From Tanytarsus gracilentus (Eukaryota > Arthropoda > Insecta > Diptera > Chironomidae), in assembly GCA_038502055.1 (NCBI GenBank), contig JAXRKN010000045.1, forward strand, positions 6,842,501 through 6,906,500: a DNA stretch of 64,000 bases, given 5' to 3'. Within the stretch, counting starts at the first letter, position 1; each line of letters begins with the position of its first letter. Both the position numbers and the translations under genes were made by a program. This document shows, piece by piece, positions 24,231-37,695 of the stretch. The notes below the pieces were generated by a model. The model ran no database searches. It was not told where the DNA came from and saw only the letters and a list, made by a program, of their open reading frames with translations.

Positions 24231-27200
24231 GGCCCTATAAAGATTGAATCGAATTTTCCATGATAAATTATGTTTACATCCGAGATTTTATGTTGACACC
24301 AAATATTTTTCCGCGACCCAAAACAAAGCTTTCGAGACATATGTCAAACAACCGCAACGACATAATCAATTACATTTATTTTTTCGTGGAAGTAGAAAAA
24401 TTATGTAAAAGGTTCTGATTACCAAAATTTTCATCACCGCATGGGACACACAATATAGATTTTTCTCATCCTGACAGTAATGTGATGGATTTTTATGTTC
24501 AAGATACGATAATTTCTTCTTCGAGATCATGTTTTTTCGGTAATCGTGAGGCAATTTTTATCTTCCTGAGAAGATAAATGTGCTGCCATGTCTTGTAAAT
24601 AGTTTATGAATTCGGAAGCGACATGTGAGGGGGTTTTATAAGAAAAACGTGGGTAGGCAAGAAATGATTCAAGGTCTTTTGATGAGATTGCGGAAGAATC
24701 AATTTTTGGAAGTTAAAATCGAGACAAAAATTTGAATTTCATCCTAAAATTTTTAACGGGTTTTGAAATTTTGAATTGCTTTGAAAAATTAAAAAAAGCT
24801 TTCAAAAATTTAAGAATCGATTTTTTATACTTTTTGAAATATTTGAGAATAATTTTTTCTCTTGAGAAAATTTAAATAAAAAAATCAGTACTTTTTTAAA
24901 GCTTTTTTCTATCACGCGTGATCACGAATACTTACAATGAGATGCTTCAGTGAAATCAAACCCATTTACTGGATTTTGCTTAACATCGTATCACTTTGCA
25001 TTATTTCATTACGGTTGCACTGAGCATAAACATTCTGACCGTATAGCTTTCACTTTACTGTACATGCGAGAATGAGAAAAGTCACACAACACTAATTCCA
25101 AGTAGCACTTTCACCATAGCAAATCCACTAGAGCACGAGCGAGGCTTAAAATTATTTGCAGGACCGAATGTGTTTTAATCACAGTTTCGCTCTCGTGCTC
25201 GGATAGGTGGTCGAAAAAAAGGTTTTTTAATGTCACTCTCGCGAAAGCTTCTTATGATTTGCACTCTGTGTGGTTAATTGGAAATGTCTGGCACAGAAAA
25301 TTTTATCTCTAGTTTGACATTCAATAGTTTCAAATTTTTCTTCCCGACATTGTTTCAGCTGGAAACTTTATCTGTTGAGTTTGATGAATGTGTGTCATCA
25401 TTTATAGTCACAATAACAGCGATTTCTATTATTTTTATCTCAACCGAAAACTTTTCATTAGTTTTTTTTCAACAAAAGTTTTATCACAAACTGAAAATAT
25501 TTTTTGTTATTTTTTCATTGTTTTGCGAAAATAAATTTGAGGGGACTTGAGGAAGTTGTGGCAATGTTTTTATTGAATTTATTAAAGAACTTAAATTTAA
25601 TTATTTTGCGGTGTTTGATGTCAAAAATAAATCATTGAACTTTTTTCTTATAAGATTTTTCATTCAAGTTTTCCAATAAAATATATATTTTTTTCTAGAT
25701 TTTATACAATAAGATTTTTTTGTAATTTCTAATAAGAATTTTTCTCTTTCAATTATTTTCCAATGAGAAATTATTGTAGGAACGAAATTTTTTCATCAAA
25801 AAGCTTCTAAATTAACCCAAAAAATTTATCACAATTAACTTCAGGAATTTCATAAAAAAAATTCAACATCATAAAAAACCTTTGGAATTTCCAACTCATT
25901 ATTTCACTAAATTACATCTGCTTTAATCCATTTACAGAAAATTATTCAAGCGAAAATTAAGATTTTAATTGCAAAATTTTCCCGCATTAAAAATGATAAA
26001 TTAACATCGTTAGTTCCATAAATAATTTTCAGTAATTATCTAGCCGGTAATAAATTCTCGTGATTATTGTTTGCATGCATATGTGGGAGCAGCTAAAAAT
26101 ATATAACAAGGATAAAATTTGTTGGGGTAGAGAATGGCGATGAAAAAAGTTTTCGGCTTAGAGCTCCGTAAATTTATGGAGAATTAATTTCAAAAGAGGA
26201 ACAAATTGATTAAATTTATAAGAAGATAAAGAATGAGTTAAAGTGGACGGAAAATTTATCAAGAAATGGAAACTAGAATTTTTAATAAATTTTTAAAAGA
26301 GCTTTTTACAAAAAGTTAAAAATAAATTTGTTAAAAAGTTTTTAAAAAATTGAATCAAATCTAAAAATTATTAACTTCAACGCAAATTTCAAACATTTCA
26401 GGATTAATTAAGCTTTTTCTGTCGCTGAGACAAATCCAATTATTTTTCATCGTCATCAGTCTAGTCATAGACTAACGCCACATTTAATTCACCCTCAATT
26501 TCTCTCAAATTTCTGCTTACACAATGAAAATTTTTCTTTACACTCAATAAATTCCTTAAAATTTAGTTCAAGGATTTTTTTAGTCAATTAATTTCTAGAT
26601 AAATGTTAACAAGTTTTTTATTTGTAACAATTTTGTGCGCATTGATTTTAGCAAATTTTTCACGCGAGTCACGCGAATTTTATCAAAAAGCTTTTTATCA
26701 CAAAGAAAATCTTTTTTTTGGTCACTAAAAATTATTTTAATCGAGAGTCTTCGAGCACACTCAACTGAACGCGTTGAGAGTCAACACTTGAAATGATTAT
26801 TGCACCATCGCCGCACAGACTATTATTCTCTTCCTTTTCCCTTATCTTTCCCGTTTCATATTTTTGGAAAGTTTCTTCCACACGAACAAAATCACAGAAA
26901 TTTTTTCCCCCGACACCAAAACTTTTTCTCCTCGCTTTTGCACTCACGAATGCAATTTAAGATTATGCTAATGTTCTAATTACGAATCACGATAAATGTC
27001 AAAATTAATTAAAAGCTTTGATGGTTTTTGTGACACACCGAGTTTGAAAATTGTAAAATAATGCGAGAATATTTTTTAAAATCGTCTATTTGAAGCTGTG
27101 GGAAACACTGAACTGACACACTAAATAATGAAAGGATAATTGAGAAAGCTCAGAGTGGAAAGCTTTCCAAGCTTGGAAGTGAGAGACTTGCGTGTTTAAG

Positions 27201-28536
27201 ATTGTGGAAATCGAAACCTCATGGTCTGCATATTTCTTGATTATAAAGTTTTTCCAATGTGGAAATCCCCATCGCGTGGTTGTCATGCTTATCACAAAAT
27301 ATTTATTGTTGAGATTTCAAAATTTTAAAGGATGAAAAGTTTAGGTAAAAAATATTTTTGTCTATTGAAAACTTTAAAATAATTAAAAGCTTTTATAATT
27401 TTAAAATACTTAATTTTTGTTTTATGGTGAAGTTAAGTTTCGTTAATTTTATTTTAAAAAGCTTTTAATAACAAATTTTTTAAAATATTTTTTTAATTTT
27501 ATATTCCATCATACAGCAACAGTCGGTAATGCTTTTAAAGCTTTGAATCGTAAATTTCCCCTCACTTTCCACTAACACAACTATAGGAATTTTTCTAATA
27601 AGCATTAAGCTTTTTTTCCAGTCACTTCCAATAAAAGCTTTTCAATATTTTTTGAAAATGTCGTTAAAACTTTATTTTCACAATGACACTTTCTTATCAT
27701 CTCTTGATTTGTGGCGTTTGTAATTTATTTTTAACGACTTTGGTAGGAAATTTATTTATTCGGTAAAAATTCTCGCTGAGTTCATTAAAATGCATTTTAG
27801 ATGTGAGATAGATTTTGATGTTTGAAATTTATGGTGTGAACTGAAATTGCAAAACAGTTTGGTAGAAAATTATCGTTAATTATTTTTTAAAGTCTATTTA
27901 ATTTATTTTTTCATTTTTAAGCAAGTAATAAAGAATTCTAAAAATTAATAGTATTCAAATAATTCAAATTCAATTAATTTAATTATTACTAAAACTTTTT
28001 ACCTCGAACAAAAGCTCACATTTAAGCCTCTTAACATTAATCTGTCAATCACTCAGATAATTAATCTTTTGAAAAACTTTTGCGGTTGTATCATTGAACT
28101 TTAATTACATAATAAATTTTTTTCTCTTTTAAGCATCATGATCATCATCGTTATTTAATTTATGCTCACATAAAACTAATTAAACTAAATAAGTCAACTG
28201 CAAACAGAGAAAAAAGTTTTATTTTTACTCGCAGGACCAGCAAGTAGAAAATAAATTTTTGCACTTGGATAATGAGACGAGTAAGTATGTGCAGCTGTGA
28301 GTGTAAAATAAAAGTTTTATTTCTCAAACACTCCCGCATCGTTTAACCATGGAAACAAACAGAGATGAGGAAGAAGAATTGAAAATAGTTTTTATGAAGA
28401 AAGTTTGTCAATCGTGAAAGCTTTTAAAAAGCTTATTTTTTGTTTGACTTTATAAACTTATTGAATTTCTAAAGTTATTGACTGAATTTTAAAATATCTT
28501 TAAAGAGTCTTAAAAACAAAGTTTATGATCTTTGAA

Positions 28537-28662
28537 CGAGGGGAGTTGGACTCAGGTTTTAGATTAATTTTTTATAAAAAAATTAATTAATTTTTAAGGA
28601 TATTTAAAAAATTTAAGCACAAAATAAAAAAAACATCAATAAACCTAAGTTTCAATCCCTCG
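28537..28662. repeat. Hairpin element with G-rich arms
   Basis: Left arm CGAGGGGAGTTGGACTCAGG from 28537 and right arm CCTAAGTTTCAATCCCTCG ending at 28662 are imperfect inverted repeats around a centre that is almost only A and T. Confidence 0.5.
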
Positions 28663-31600
28663 ATCATTTTGCGTTGCCATCGTCATTCTGTTCGCCTCAA
28701 TGAAATTAAGTGGAAGAAAGTTTACAGAGTGCGCAAGAAGAAGGAAATTAATTTTATTGAGTGCACTTTGCTTACTTTAATGACTGTCGGTTCTGTGGAT
28801 GGCAATCAACATTTTGTACAATTGCGATGTCTTTTAATAGAAAAAATAGCATTGCAAGGTAAGTTGAGATCCTAATGATGACATCGAGTATTAATTTATT
28901 GTCAGCATTACGTTTCTATGCAGGTGAGATAGAAATATAACGATCGAGCTTTTATTTTTAGAATTAGGTCAATTTAAGTTGTTGACACGAGTATTGCGTA
29001 ATAAATGAAGAATTTTAAATTTGCATTTCTCTCAAAAAGTCTTTAAAAGCTTATAACAAAAAACAAATTTCTATCGCGAACCATCCCCTAAAAAATTCAC
29101 ATAGTAGCATTTCAGAAAAAATAAAATTTGTAATAAATTTTATGAGCGTTGTTCTTTGCATTAGATCGCACCATAATATTAAAGTCGTGTGGTAATAAAA
29201 ATTTTATGAATCTTCTTTAGCATAAGGAAAATAAGCGAGCAAAAAAATTTGCAGAATGAAAATGAAGCTATTAGACTAAATGAAATGGCAAGTGGTGGAT
29301 AACAAGACAAAGTGAGTTGTCGAGCGATTATGAAAAATGAGAATATAAAAAATTGGACGATGATAAAGTGAGAATAAATCAGAGAAGGGTGGAAAATAAT
29401 TCAATTATAATGAGACTTTTTAAGAAGAGCTTTCTGAGCTTTTAATTTAAAAAAGCTTTAAAAAATTTATCAACTCAAAATTTTTAAATGACCACAAAGA
29501 ATTCAACATTAAATATTTTTCCTTCAACCATAAATTTTTCGGCATTTCATAATTACACTTTATGAATTCTTGTGTGGCTAGTCTTTGACCCAAACCGACC
29601 CTCAACAAAATACGTCGAGTGGAAAAAATCACAAAAATGTCTTGCGAAAATTCTTTCGTTGAACCATAAGCTGCTTTTATGTCATTGAGTTGAGGATTAA
29701 AGGGTGAAAATGCGATACAACAGTTTCTCGGTACCTTTTTTCGAGTAAACAATGAGGGAGAAAGGATGTTAGGTGAAGGAAGAAATAACAACACTCATAA
29801 AAGGACAATTTCTGCTTTTTAAATGCTTTTCCGGTGAAAGTCATAAAATGATGCTTTAATAGGAGAAAAATAGAGAGGAAGTTCACCATTTAATGGGTTT
29901 TTGGATATAAAAAAAAGAATTTCTCTTTTAAAAAATTAAAGCTTCAATTTGTGCTTTCGAAAGTTATCAATTTTAAACAATTTATGATCGATTTGTTTGA
30001 AAATCCAAAATTTTTACTTAAATTTACAGCAAATTCAACCTCAACTTTTTAAAAAAATCCAACACGAAGAAAAATTGCAAAGCTTTTCTTTTCTCACGAC
30101 AATCAGTTTCAATTGCAGATCTTTTCTTGGATTTTAAATCAAATTTATTTCTTCAACATTCCTTCAATTTTAAAATTCTTTCATTTCAAAATTTTCTAGC
30201 TAGAGAAAACTTTAACTCAATTTTTTCAACCATATAAATTCAATTTGCCGCCATTTCGACATGTTTTGATAGCTTTATTGAGTAAAATTCTGCCTCGCTT
30301 TTAACTCGCGTGATAATAAAATAATTTTCTTTAATGCCACTTAGTGTCAGCGTTCATTTTTTTGATGTTCTTCGATTCTTTTTCTTTCACTTGTTAAGCG
30401 AAGAATTTGTCGAAATTTTTTCACACGTTATTTTCACTTTTCAATTTTTCATGAACCGTAAAATAATTTTATGTCTCTCACTTCTGTTTCTCTTACTGGA
30501 GCTTTATTAATAAGCTTTTAAATTTTATTTTCTTAACGAGAGGTTTTTACATATCATTACAAAATTTATTGCGTTTGAGTGCGTGACATGTGATTGCAAA
30601 AAATGCAGGGACTAAGAAAATGTTCAAAAAAATTTTAAATTTATTAGAAACGCCAAAAAATAAAATTAGAGTAAAAAAAAGTTTTCACCCCTCACTCACG
30701 TCATTTTCAACCCATAAAGCAAATTTTATTGCGCGTAAATCAAAAAGGGTGCAGAAAATTTTCAGGGACACAAGTAAAATGCCATGCGCTACCGTCCGTA
30801 ATCTTGGAAATTTATTTTTATGATCCTCACAAGACTGTTATTTATTTATTTTTTAAAAGGATGTCTGTTTTTAAAACGTATTTTTAAATGTTCTGACCTT
30901 CCTTTATAAGTCTAAATTTTCAGATTTGACAGGAAATTGCGATTTAGGTTCAAAGTGCTCTATAATATTGTAAAAAAACTTTTTAGTTTCTTTTAACTTT
31001 GATTAAACATTTAATTTTAAAATTAAATAAGTAAAATGGAGAAGATTTTAGTTTTTTAAATTTAATTTATTTTTTTAACTTTGGACTGCCTTAAAGTGGT
31101 AAGAAAAATCGCAAACGGACTTCAAAATATTGATCTACGAAAAAGCTTCGCCTAGCTTCGCTCTAAAAGTTCTGAATTCTAACAGCTAAAGAAAGAATCT
31201 ATCGAATGCAAACACATTGGTGTGCCACCTCTTGCCACCTTGCCCGAAAATCGACTTTAAAAATGAACCAAATTTGCAGTTTTTCCATATAAAATGGGGT
31301 AAAATGATTAAATTTTCTCTTTGAAATTGAACCAAAGATATCTTTGAATTTTTTTTTGCTGGTAAAAAAGTACGTATACCTGAACCAGTGTGCACAGATG
31401 CTTTTATAAATCCTCAAAATAATCATAACAATTTCGTAGTATCACACACATAAGATCAGGACACACTTAAGGAAGATGACTTTGCAATGTGTTGCTTTTC
31501 GAAGTGATGTGAGTCGCATGTGAGAGCCATAAAATGATAATAATTATAATTACAAATTTATTTTACGAGCTTGAGGTGAAATTGCAACATCATCAGGTTG

Positions 31601-31716
31601 TGATGTAATATTTTTTTGAAACATGTGACTCAAAAAATGTCGTAAAATACTTTAAGGTTGAGATTTAAATTCAAATTAACGAAAACCACTCAATAAAACT
31701 CTATGTGAGCACTCAC

Positions 31717-31863
31717 CTGAGCTTTAACAGCGGCCAAATGAATTTGTTTCGCTCTCAGATCGAATTTCTTCATAGAAATATCTTCCTGAAGTTCGTTCGC
31801 CTTATTGTAAAGTAAACTATCCAGGCCACGCTGTTGATTGCGAACGAGAGCATCTATCGAGTC
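31717..31863 (-). CDS. Exon: coiled-coil segment
   Basis: 147 bp, 49 codons, phase 0 on both sides; acceptor TTACAG, donor CAG|GTGAGT. It continues the helix of the previous exon (DSIDALVRNQQRGLDSLLYN, then an Ala/Lys-rich helix ending VKAQ). An 8.7-kb intron follows. Confidence 0.85.
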
Positions 31864-31997
31864 CTGTAAATGAAATGTAGGTCAAATATGTACACGGTGT
31901 CGTGATGCGAGAAATTTAATATTAATTGACGGCATTTCCTTCAATCTACATTTTACTTTTTTATAAAACATATAACAAGGGGAAAAACGAAGCTCAC

Positions 31998-32126
31998 CTG
32001 CAATTGTCTTATTTGACCGTCCAAGTCGAGCGCCTCACGCCGTAATGCCTCTAATGATGGTCGAATATGAAGACTCGCCTCGCGTTCAATGACAAGCTCA
32101 TTTTTCAATGCTGGAGGTAAATTTTC
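31998..32126 (-). CDS. Exon: coiled-coil segment
   Basis: 129 bp, 43 codons, phase 0 on both sides; acceptor CGCAG, donor CAG|GTGAGC. The residues ERE, LEALRREALDLDGQIRQLQ form heptad-like leucine spacing. This resembles the HR1-like or coiled-coil region that often follows an F-BAR domain. Confidence 0.85.
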
Positions 32127-32171
32127 CTGCGTGAATAATTGAAGAGCTTTTTAATGATATCAGATCGTGAC

Positions 32172-32272
32172 TTCAAGGGGTGGAAACGGAAAGTCAAAAT
32201 ATTTTTTTTTGAATAATTTCAACTTTTGAATGATCATTTATTTTTTTAAATTTTTAGTGTCCACTCCTTGAA
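32172..32272. repeat. 101-bp hairpin element with G-rich arms
   Basis: Left arm TTCAAGGGGTGGAAAC (32172-32187) and right arm GTGTCCACTCCTTGAA (32257-32272) pair at 14 of 16 positions. It ends only 16 bases from the splice donor of the exon at 32288. Confidence 0.65.
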
Positions 32273-32287
32273 CTTAATCTAACTCAC

Positions 32288-32476
32288 ATTATATTCGACC
32301 GACTCTTCACCTTCGACGGCAGCTGGCGGTTGTGGCGGCGCAAAGACCTTTTTCGGTACACGCAGTGGATTAGCTGGAACGGGTAAAATTCTTGCGAAAT
32401 TTGTGAGATCCTGTTGGCTAGAAATATTTCTACTTTGAACTGCTAAGCCATCGTAGCGTTTTGATTGTTCAATCGC
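32288..32476 (-). CDS. Exon: linker after the F-BAR domain
   Basis: 189 bp, 63 codons, phase 0 on both sides; acceptor TTTTAG, donor AAT|GTGAGT. The first part (AIEQSKRYDGLAVQSRN) still looks helical; the second part is proline-rich (VPKKVFAPPQPPAA) and ends acidic. It is probably the hinge between the F-BAR core and the following coiled coil. Confidence 0.85.
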
Positions 32477-33563
32477 CTAAAATGAATTTGAGAAAATATC
32501 CAAAATTACCGAAAATTCTATATTTCCAACACACTAGCTTGTATTTGTTTTATAAATACGGGAAGGAAGCACTAAACTGTTGACAGCATGCTTAGATTAA
32601 TCATTATTTCTCCGAACATGAATAATACATGACACCCCCGAATACAGAATGCGGCACTTAGAGGTGTGTCAATAGTCATCGATACTGACAGTAATTGAAA
32701 TAAAATCGATCTTCTTCCTTCCTCTTTTTTAACCTTTTCAACTTTATTTGAGAAATTCATCAATTTCATCGAAGACAGAGTTGAAAGAAAAACCATTTGC
32801 TTAATTGCATGAATTTTTAAACAGATCGAACGGAAATATGGATGGGTGATGCTGAAATTGGGTCTCATGTCAACTTTAATTCGAATTATGTCACAGATGG
32901 TGAACCAACACATGTCGATGGAATTTTTGGATACACTTTGAATGTGAATTTAACTCAGGGAATGCGAACAGAAGTGAGAGAGCAACAAGTGGTTTTTTAA
33001 AAGTTCTTGAATTAAAATCGATATTTTTTGAGATTTAATCAATTATATTTTATTATTTTAAAGACATAATAAATATATTTTGAATTTCAAATTTTTAAAT
33101 GTTTGTAACGTATTTATTGATTTTAAATTTTATGGTGAATTTTAAATTTTTTAAATTTTGTGGTGAATATTTTTCATGATCAAATTTAAAAAAGTTTTAA
33201 TGTTCGACTCCTCGCTCACATATCAATAGGTAAAATCCTAATGCTGTACATGACACTTCGTCGTCCTTCAAATAATTTTCCGAGAAAATTTAGTTCCTCG
33301 GTGTTTGCAATTGGATTAAATAAAGTGAAGCATGAAGTGAAACTTTTCGCTTCGAAGGAAAATTTCACATAAAAATTCAACGTAATTTTTATTTTTAAAT
33401 AAATACTATCCTCTAAAGTTCAAGGTTTCTACTGATTTCGTTTTTTAATGACTTCCTCGACATTCGTTCTTCTTGTGTTCTCAACGTGAAAATTTTAATG
33501 ACTAAAGAATCAACAAAACAATTTCCACGTAGTGAAAACTTGACGCCAACAATTTCCACTTAC
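32477..33563 (-). other. Intron
   Basis: 1.1 kb; nothing supported. Confidence 0.65.
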
Positions 33564-33926
33564 CCTTGTTGAAATTCCTTCAGCTCCCTGCACAATTGCC
33601 TCCGTCACAATGTTACACAAATCGTTGTAAATCTCTTCAAGTTCCTGCAATAATTGCGGCATCGTTTCACAGTTGTACGCCTCGAGCATTGCATTTGTAG
33701 CGTGAAGTTGCTGAACATATGCGTTATGTGCATCGATGTATTCCGTTAGTGTATGTTGAGATGGATTTTGTCGATGCGCAGTGAACGATTGTTTGTAGTC
33801 AATTCTGCACTTTGATAATTTCTCTTCAGTCTTTGCGATGATCGTTTCGAAGGACTCGCGATGTGTAAAAACTTTACGACTTTGTACCTTGCGATGAAAT
33901 GAGCGCTCGAGAAGTGGGCGGGAGAC
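33564..33926 (-). CDS. Exon: F-BAR domain core
   Basis: 363 bp, phase 0 on both sides; acceptor CTGAAAAG-less form TTTTCAG|GTCTCC, donor AGG|GTAAGT. It encodes 121 residues. The middle reads LTEYIDAHNAYVQQLHATN followed by a tyrosine and ETMPQLLQELEEIY. That combination (a long helix, A-x-N-x-Y-V-x-x-L-x-A-x-N, then P-x-L-L-x-x-L) is the pattern I know from F-BAR domains of the FER/FES and srGAP type. F-BAR dimers bind and bend phosphoinositide-rich membrane. Confidence 0.88.
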
Positions 33927-34774
33927 CTGAAAAGGGTTGGAATTAAATTCATGTTGAGACTAATTCATTCAAGCCCATAACGACAATTTTAATGATTTAA
34001 TTCGCATGAACAAATAAATTAATTATCCTTCTTTGAAAGTGACCACGTGCGGACACTAAAAAAGTTCCCTTCAAAAATTTTTAATTTTATATTTCTCAAA
34101 ATTAAATTTTTTCAAATGATTTTAACCGTTTTGAATTTTTTTCTGTGTCCACACGTTACTCAAGATGATATTTTTCAATTGAATCCCAAAAAAGCATTAG
34201 ATGCGTTAATAATTGCGGATGTAATGAGAGCCATTCATAAACCGCCCTCGAGGGTTAATGTGTCAATGCCAGAATAAATGGAAATTCATTTAAATGATGA
34301 TGACGTTCCGAGCAATTAAAATAAATTCAAAATAGTCATGAAAACCTCCACAATGTACAACGACAATTGAGTTTAAGGGGGTTAAGGGTTTTCATGGAAA
34401 TTTAAATATAATGCAGGAAAGAAAAAGAAAAAGTCATTAAAATTATTTTTTCCCTCAAGTGCGGTGAAATTTTTTCTTCGTACTGCAATTTTTCATAAGA
34501 TCTAAGAAGGGAGGAAAAATTATAAAGAAACGTTTAATTTTTCTTTTTATAAAAAAAATATACATTTTAACATGTAAACCTTTAAATTTAAGGATTCGAA
34601 CCTTTTGAATATTTTTCTTTATATTTTTTAAAATCAAACTTTTATTGCAAATTTAATTTGATTGCTTCAAAATAATTTAAATGTAAATTAATAAAATTAT
34701 CAATCATGAATGCAATAATGAAATTTATCACAATAAAACTCATTCAACTGCAAATTTATATGTGCATAACTCAC
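33927..34774 (-). other. Intron
   Basis: 848 bp; contains the inverted repeat at 34045-34156, otherwise AT-rich. Confidence 0.65.
34045..34156. repeat. 112-bp hairpin element
   Basis: Left arm ACGTGCGGACACTAAAAAA and right arm ending CTGTGTCCACACGT are inverted repeats with two mismatches over the outer 13 bases. Confidence 0.5.
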
Positions 34775-34882
34775 TTGCTTCGATAGTAAATTCGACAATT
34801 CACTTGTTGATTGCGAATCGGCTTCGACTTCCTGCAGAAAGGTTTCAAATGCATGGAACAGTGTCGATTGGCAAGCGGGACG
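34775..34882 (-). CDS. Exon: F-BAR-like helix
   Basis: 108 bp, phase 0 on both sides; acceptor TTACAG, donor CAA|GTGAGT. It encodes 36 residues starting RPACQSTLFHAFETFLQEVE. It continues the F-BAR helix bundle from the exon 54 bp upstream. The separating intron (34883-34936) is only 54 bp, near the lower limit for insects. Confidence 0.85.
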
Positions 34883-34936
34883 CTGTAAAAAATTTAATTT
34901 AAACTTCAACCGCATACCGAGTCGTATGACACTCAC

Positions 34937-35043
34937 CTCCTTCCGTAATTCGCCATTCTTCTTTCGAAAATTCGAGACGACAACTTGTAGTTCCTCCGCA
35001 TGCTTCTCATAAACTTGCGCTAGTGTGTCGGTGAAATCGGAAA
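34937..35043 (-). CDS. Exon: F-BAR-like helix
   Basis: 107 bp, phase 1 in and phase 0 out; acceptor TTGCAG, donor GAG|GTGAGT. It encodes a charged amphipathic helix beginning SDFTDTLAQVYEKHAEELQ. A helix of this type, with cells of hydrophobic residues every three to four positions, sits early in F-BAR domains. Confidence 0.85.
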
Positions 35044-37460
35044 CTGCAATTGAAAATGAGAAGAAGGAAAATTTTAGATCAGCAATTGAACCGGAGATTA
35101 CCAACAACAACCTGTTGCACCCGGACACATGTGACAAGGCAATAAATTGTAATTTTAATCCCATATAATTCAAATGGGTGTGTTCGAATTATGGGTTGGT
35201 ATTATTTTTTTCATCCTAGGGATGTGGAACTATAAAATTTATCAATATAATATGTAAAAATTTAAAGTAAAGAATTTCACCACAAAATTCAAGTTGAGTG
35301 TGGTGAATTTCACAAATAAAAATTACCATCGCTCGATTTTTATTCCACAAACCCAAAAAAAGAGTAACTCAATATAAATTTAAATCATTCAAAGTGAAAA
35401 CTCACACACGCAAAATCCACAAATTTCATTTCGCGTTCACCAAATTAAATTTAATTCAAATAAATTCCATTTCACAAAAAAATAAATTGCAAAAATCCAA
35501 TTTTAAAAAATTTCATTAAATTTTCTCTTCTTACTTTTTCAAATAATTTCCTCCTTGTTCCAGATAGACATCAAAAAAGTTGTTTACGCATAAGGTTGAT
35601 TGTAATGAAATGTCGAAATATATTTAGGTCGCTATGCGATAACAGAAAATATGTGTAGAACATCGCATGTGTGAGCGCACGCTTGAACTTATCAGAAGAA
35701 AAAGTGAGAACTCGAGAAGGTTTCGGCAGGAAAAATTCATACCATACGATGTGAGTTTATGATTGAAATTGAAGATGACTTTAAAGTTAAAGGGTGAAAT
35801 GAGAAAACAAGAATGAAAATTTTATGAAATTTTTTGCGTCAAATTCAATAAATAAAGTTTTTATAACTTTTATCAGTCGAACATAGCTCTCAATGTTGCT
35901 GCATATATTTTAGTTTTCATTCTCAACTTAAGCACGTTTATGTAACATGCAAATGTTGTTTTTTAAATTGCAATCCGCACGATTCAATTACAAATGCATG
36001 AATTGCTCACGCAATAAACCAAGAAGAAAAAATGTAACACAAAAAGCGTTTTAATTTTTAATTTGATTCGTGACCGAAAGGCATGCGTTTTTGTACGTTG
36101 AGATAAAAAAGGTGGAATTGAAGAATTTTTCCCCTCACCGCATTAAAAATTAATAAAAAAGGAATTTTTTCTGCTTTAATATCAAAAATTCTAATTTTGT
36201 GAATACCTTGAGGGCGCTGAGGTGGCGGTAAATTTGATTGCATCTGACTGTCGGTTAATGAAGAATGAAATTTTGTCTGAAAAATTTTGGAGATAGACAC
36301 GAGAAGTTTTATTAAACAATTTTAATTAATCAAATCTCCTCATCATCGTGCCTTAATTCCTCTCATCTTAATTAACACTTTCAAACATATCTCGAGTCAT
36401 CTCATCATCTCACTTGATTTATCACACGCCATTAATCATATTTTAATGAAGCTCAAGTTGTCTATTGAACTTAATCTCTGCCTACGTTGTAATCTGATCA
36501 TATTCTCAACCTTTCATCACTCTCTCATTCTGGATTTATCTTTGGATCACATGAAACAACATGTTATGAAAATATCCATTTCTTTTCTCGAGTAAAATCT
36601 AGATTTCCTTTGTGAAAGAAGATCCAAAATATCACATTAATATCGAGAAATGCCATCAAAAGAACTTTCAATGTTTGATTGATGAGCATTCGATTAAGGA
36701 CTAATGCATGTGTGTTCACTTAGTGGGTTAAATGATCAAAGTAAAATATTAATATTCGAATTTGATTTATCTCTAGGGATTTCTAAATAATTTCTTGGTT
36801 AGAAACTAAATTTTATTGATTTTATTAAAAATTAAAATTAATTTTAAAAACCAAAATTATTAGAAAGTTTTAAAAAATCAACAATAGTAGCTTCTCCCCC
36901 TGAAATTTGATATTTCACAAACAAAATTATCGATTTACTTTCTCATCCCTCCAACCACCTTCATGTTAACTTTCTAACATAAAATTTATGATTTTCCTTT
37001 GTCAATTTTATGACGAACATTTTTGGCATACAATCTTGATATGTTTTTGATGTTCTTTGCTCGAATTTATGAGTTTCCAAATGATTTCATCGATTAATCG
37101 AAAAATGACCGACAGAGAGAAACTTTAAGGTTTATTTGAAATCTTTCACCTCTCATTGACGCTGGTTGAGACTTTTTTCGATAATGTCTCAAGTTTTGAC
37201 ATTAAAAAGATTCATTAAATCTCTTCAATTTTTTACGATCAAATACTTTTACGTCATTGCGTGTTTAAGTGGGTTTTCTATGGATAATTAACACATTTTT
37301 TACTTCTCCATCTGAGAACTTAGACAAAGTTTCTTACACACATATTGCCCTTCTTCTAGAATGTTCACGAAAAACTTTAACTAAACAAAAAATGTTTCAA
37401 AACCCACACGTGGGTGTTGCCGCGTAACCCACTGTAACAGATCGGTATTGAAAGTGATTT

Positions 37461-37576
37461 TGGGGAAGCCTTTTAGGTGAAGCCTTGGGGAAGCCTTTTA
37501 GGGGAAGTCTTTTTGGGGAAGCCTTTTAGGTGAAGCCTTGGGGAAGCCTTTTAGGTGAAGCATTGGGGAAGCCTTA
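37461..37576. repeat. Tandem GGGGAAGCCTT repeats
   Basis: Alternating GGGGAAGCCTTTTAGG and TGAAGCCTT units of about 33 bp, inside the element at 37403-38372. Confidence 0.8.
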
Positions 37577-37695
37577 CCTTACGATGTTGACTCTTCCGTG
37601 GTTGAAATATAAATGAGCTTGAGAGAGAAAATTTTTGCCTTATATATGGGCATATAAATTGGGGAAGGCTTAGAGAAATCATTTTAGAGAAGTTA

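Larger units (their letters stand above)
22990..31716 (-). other. Large intron
   Basis: 8.7 kb of AT-rich DNA with hairpins at 24129-24230 and 28537-28662. No gene or exon supported. Confidence 0.65.

Noticed and set aside
32572..32913. 113-codon minus-strand open frame in an intron
   Set aside because: No signal peptide, domain, promoter or splice continuity with the host; likely chance.
34588..34604. GGATTCGAACC, resembling a tRNA T-arm on the minus strand
   Set aside because: No anticodon arm, D-arm or acceptor stem could be built around it.
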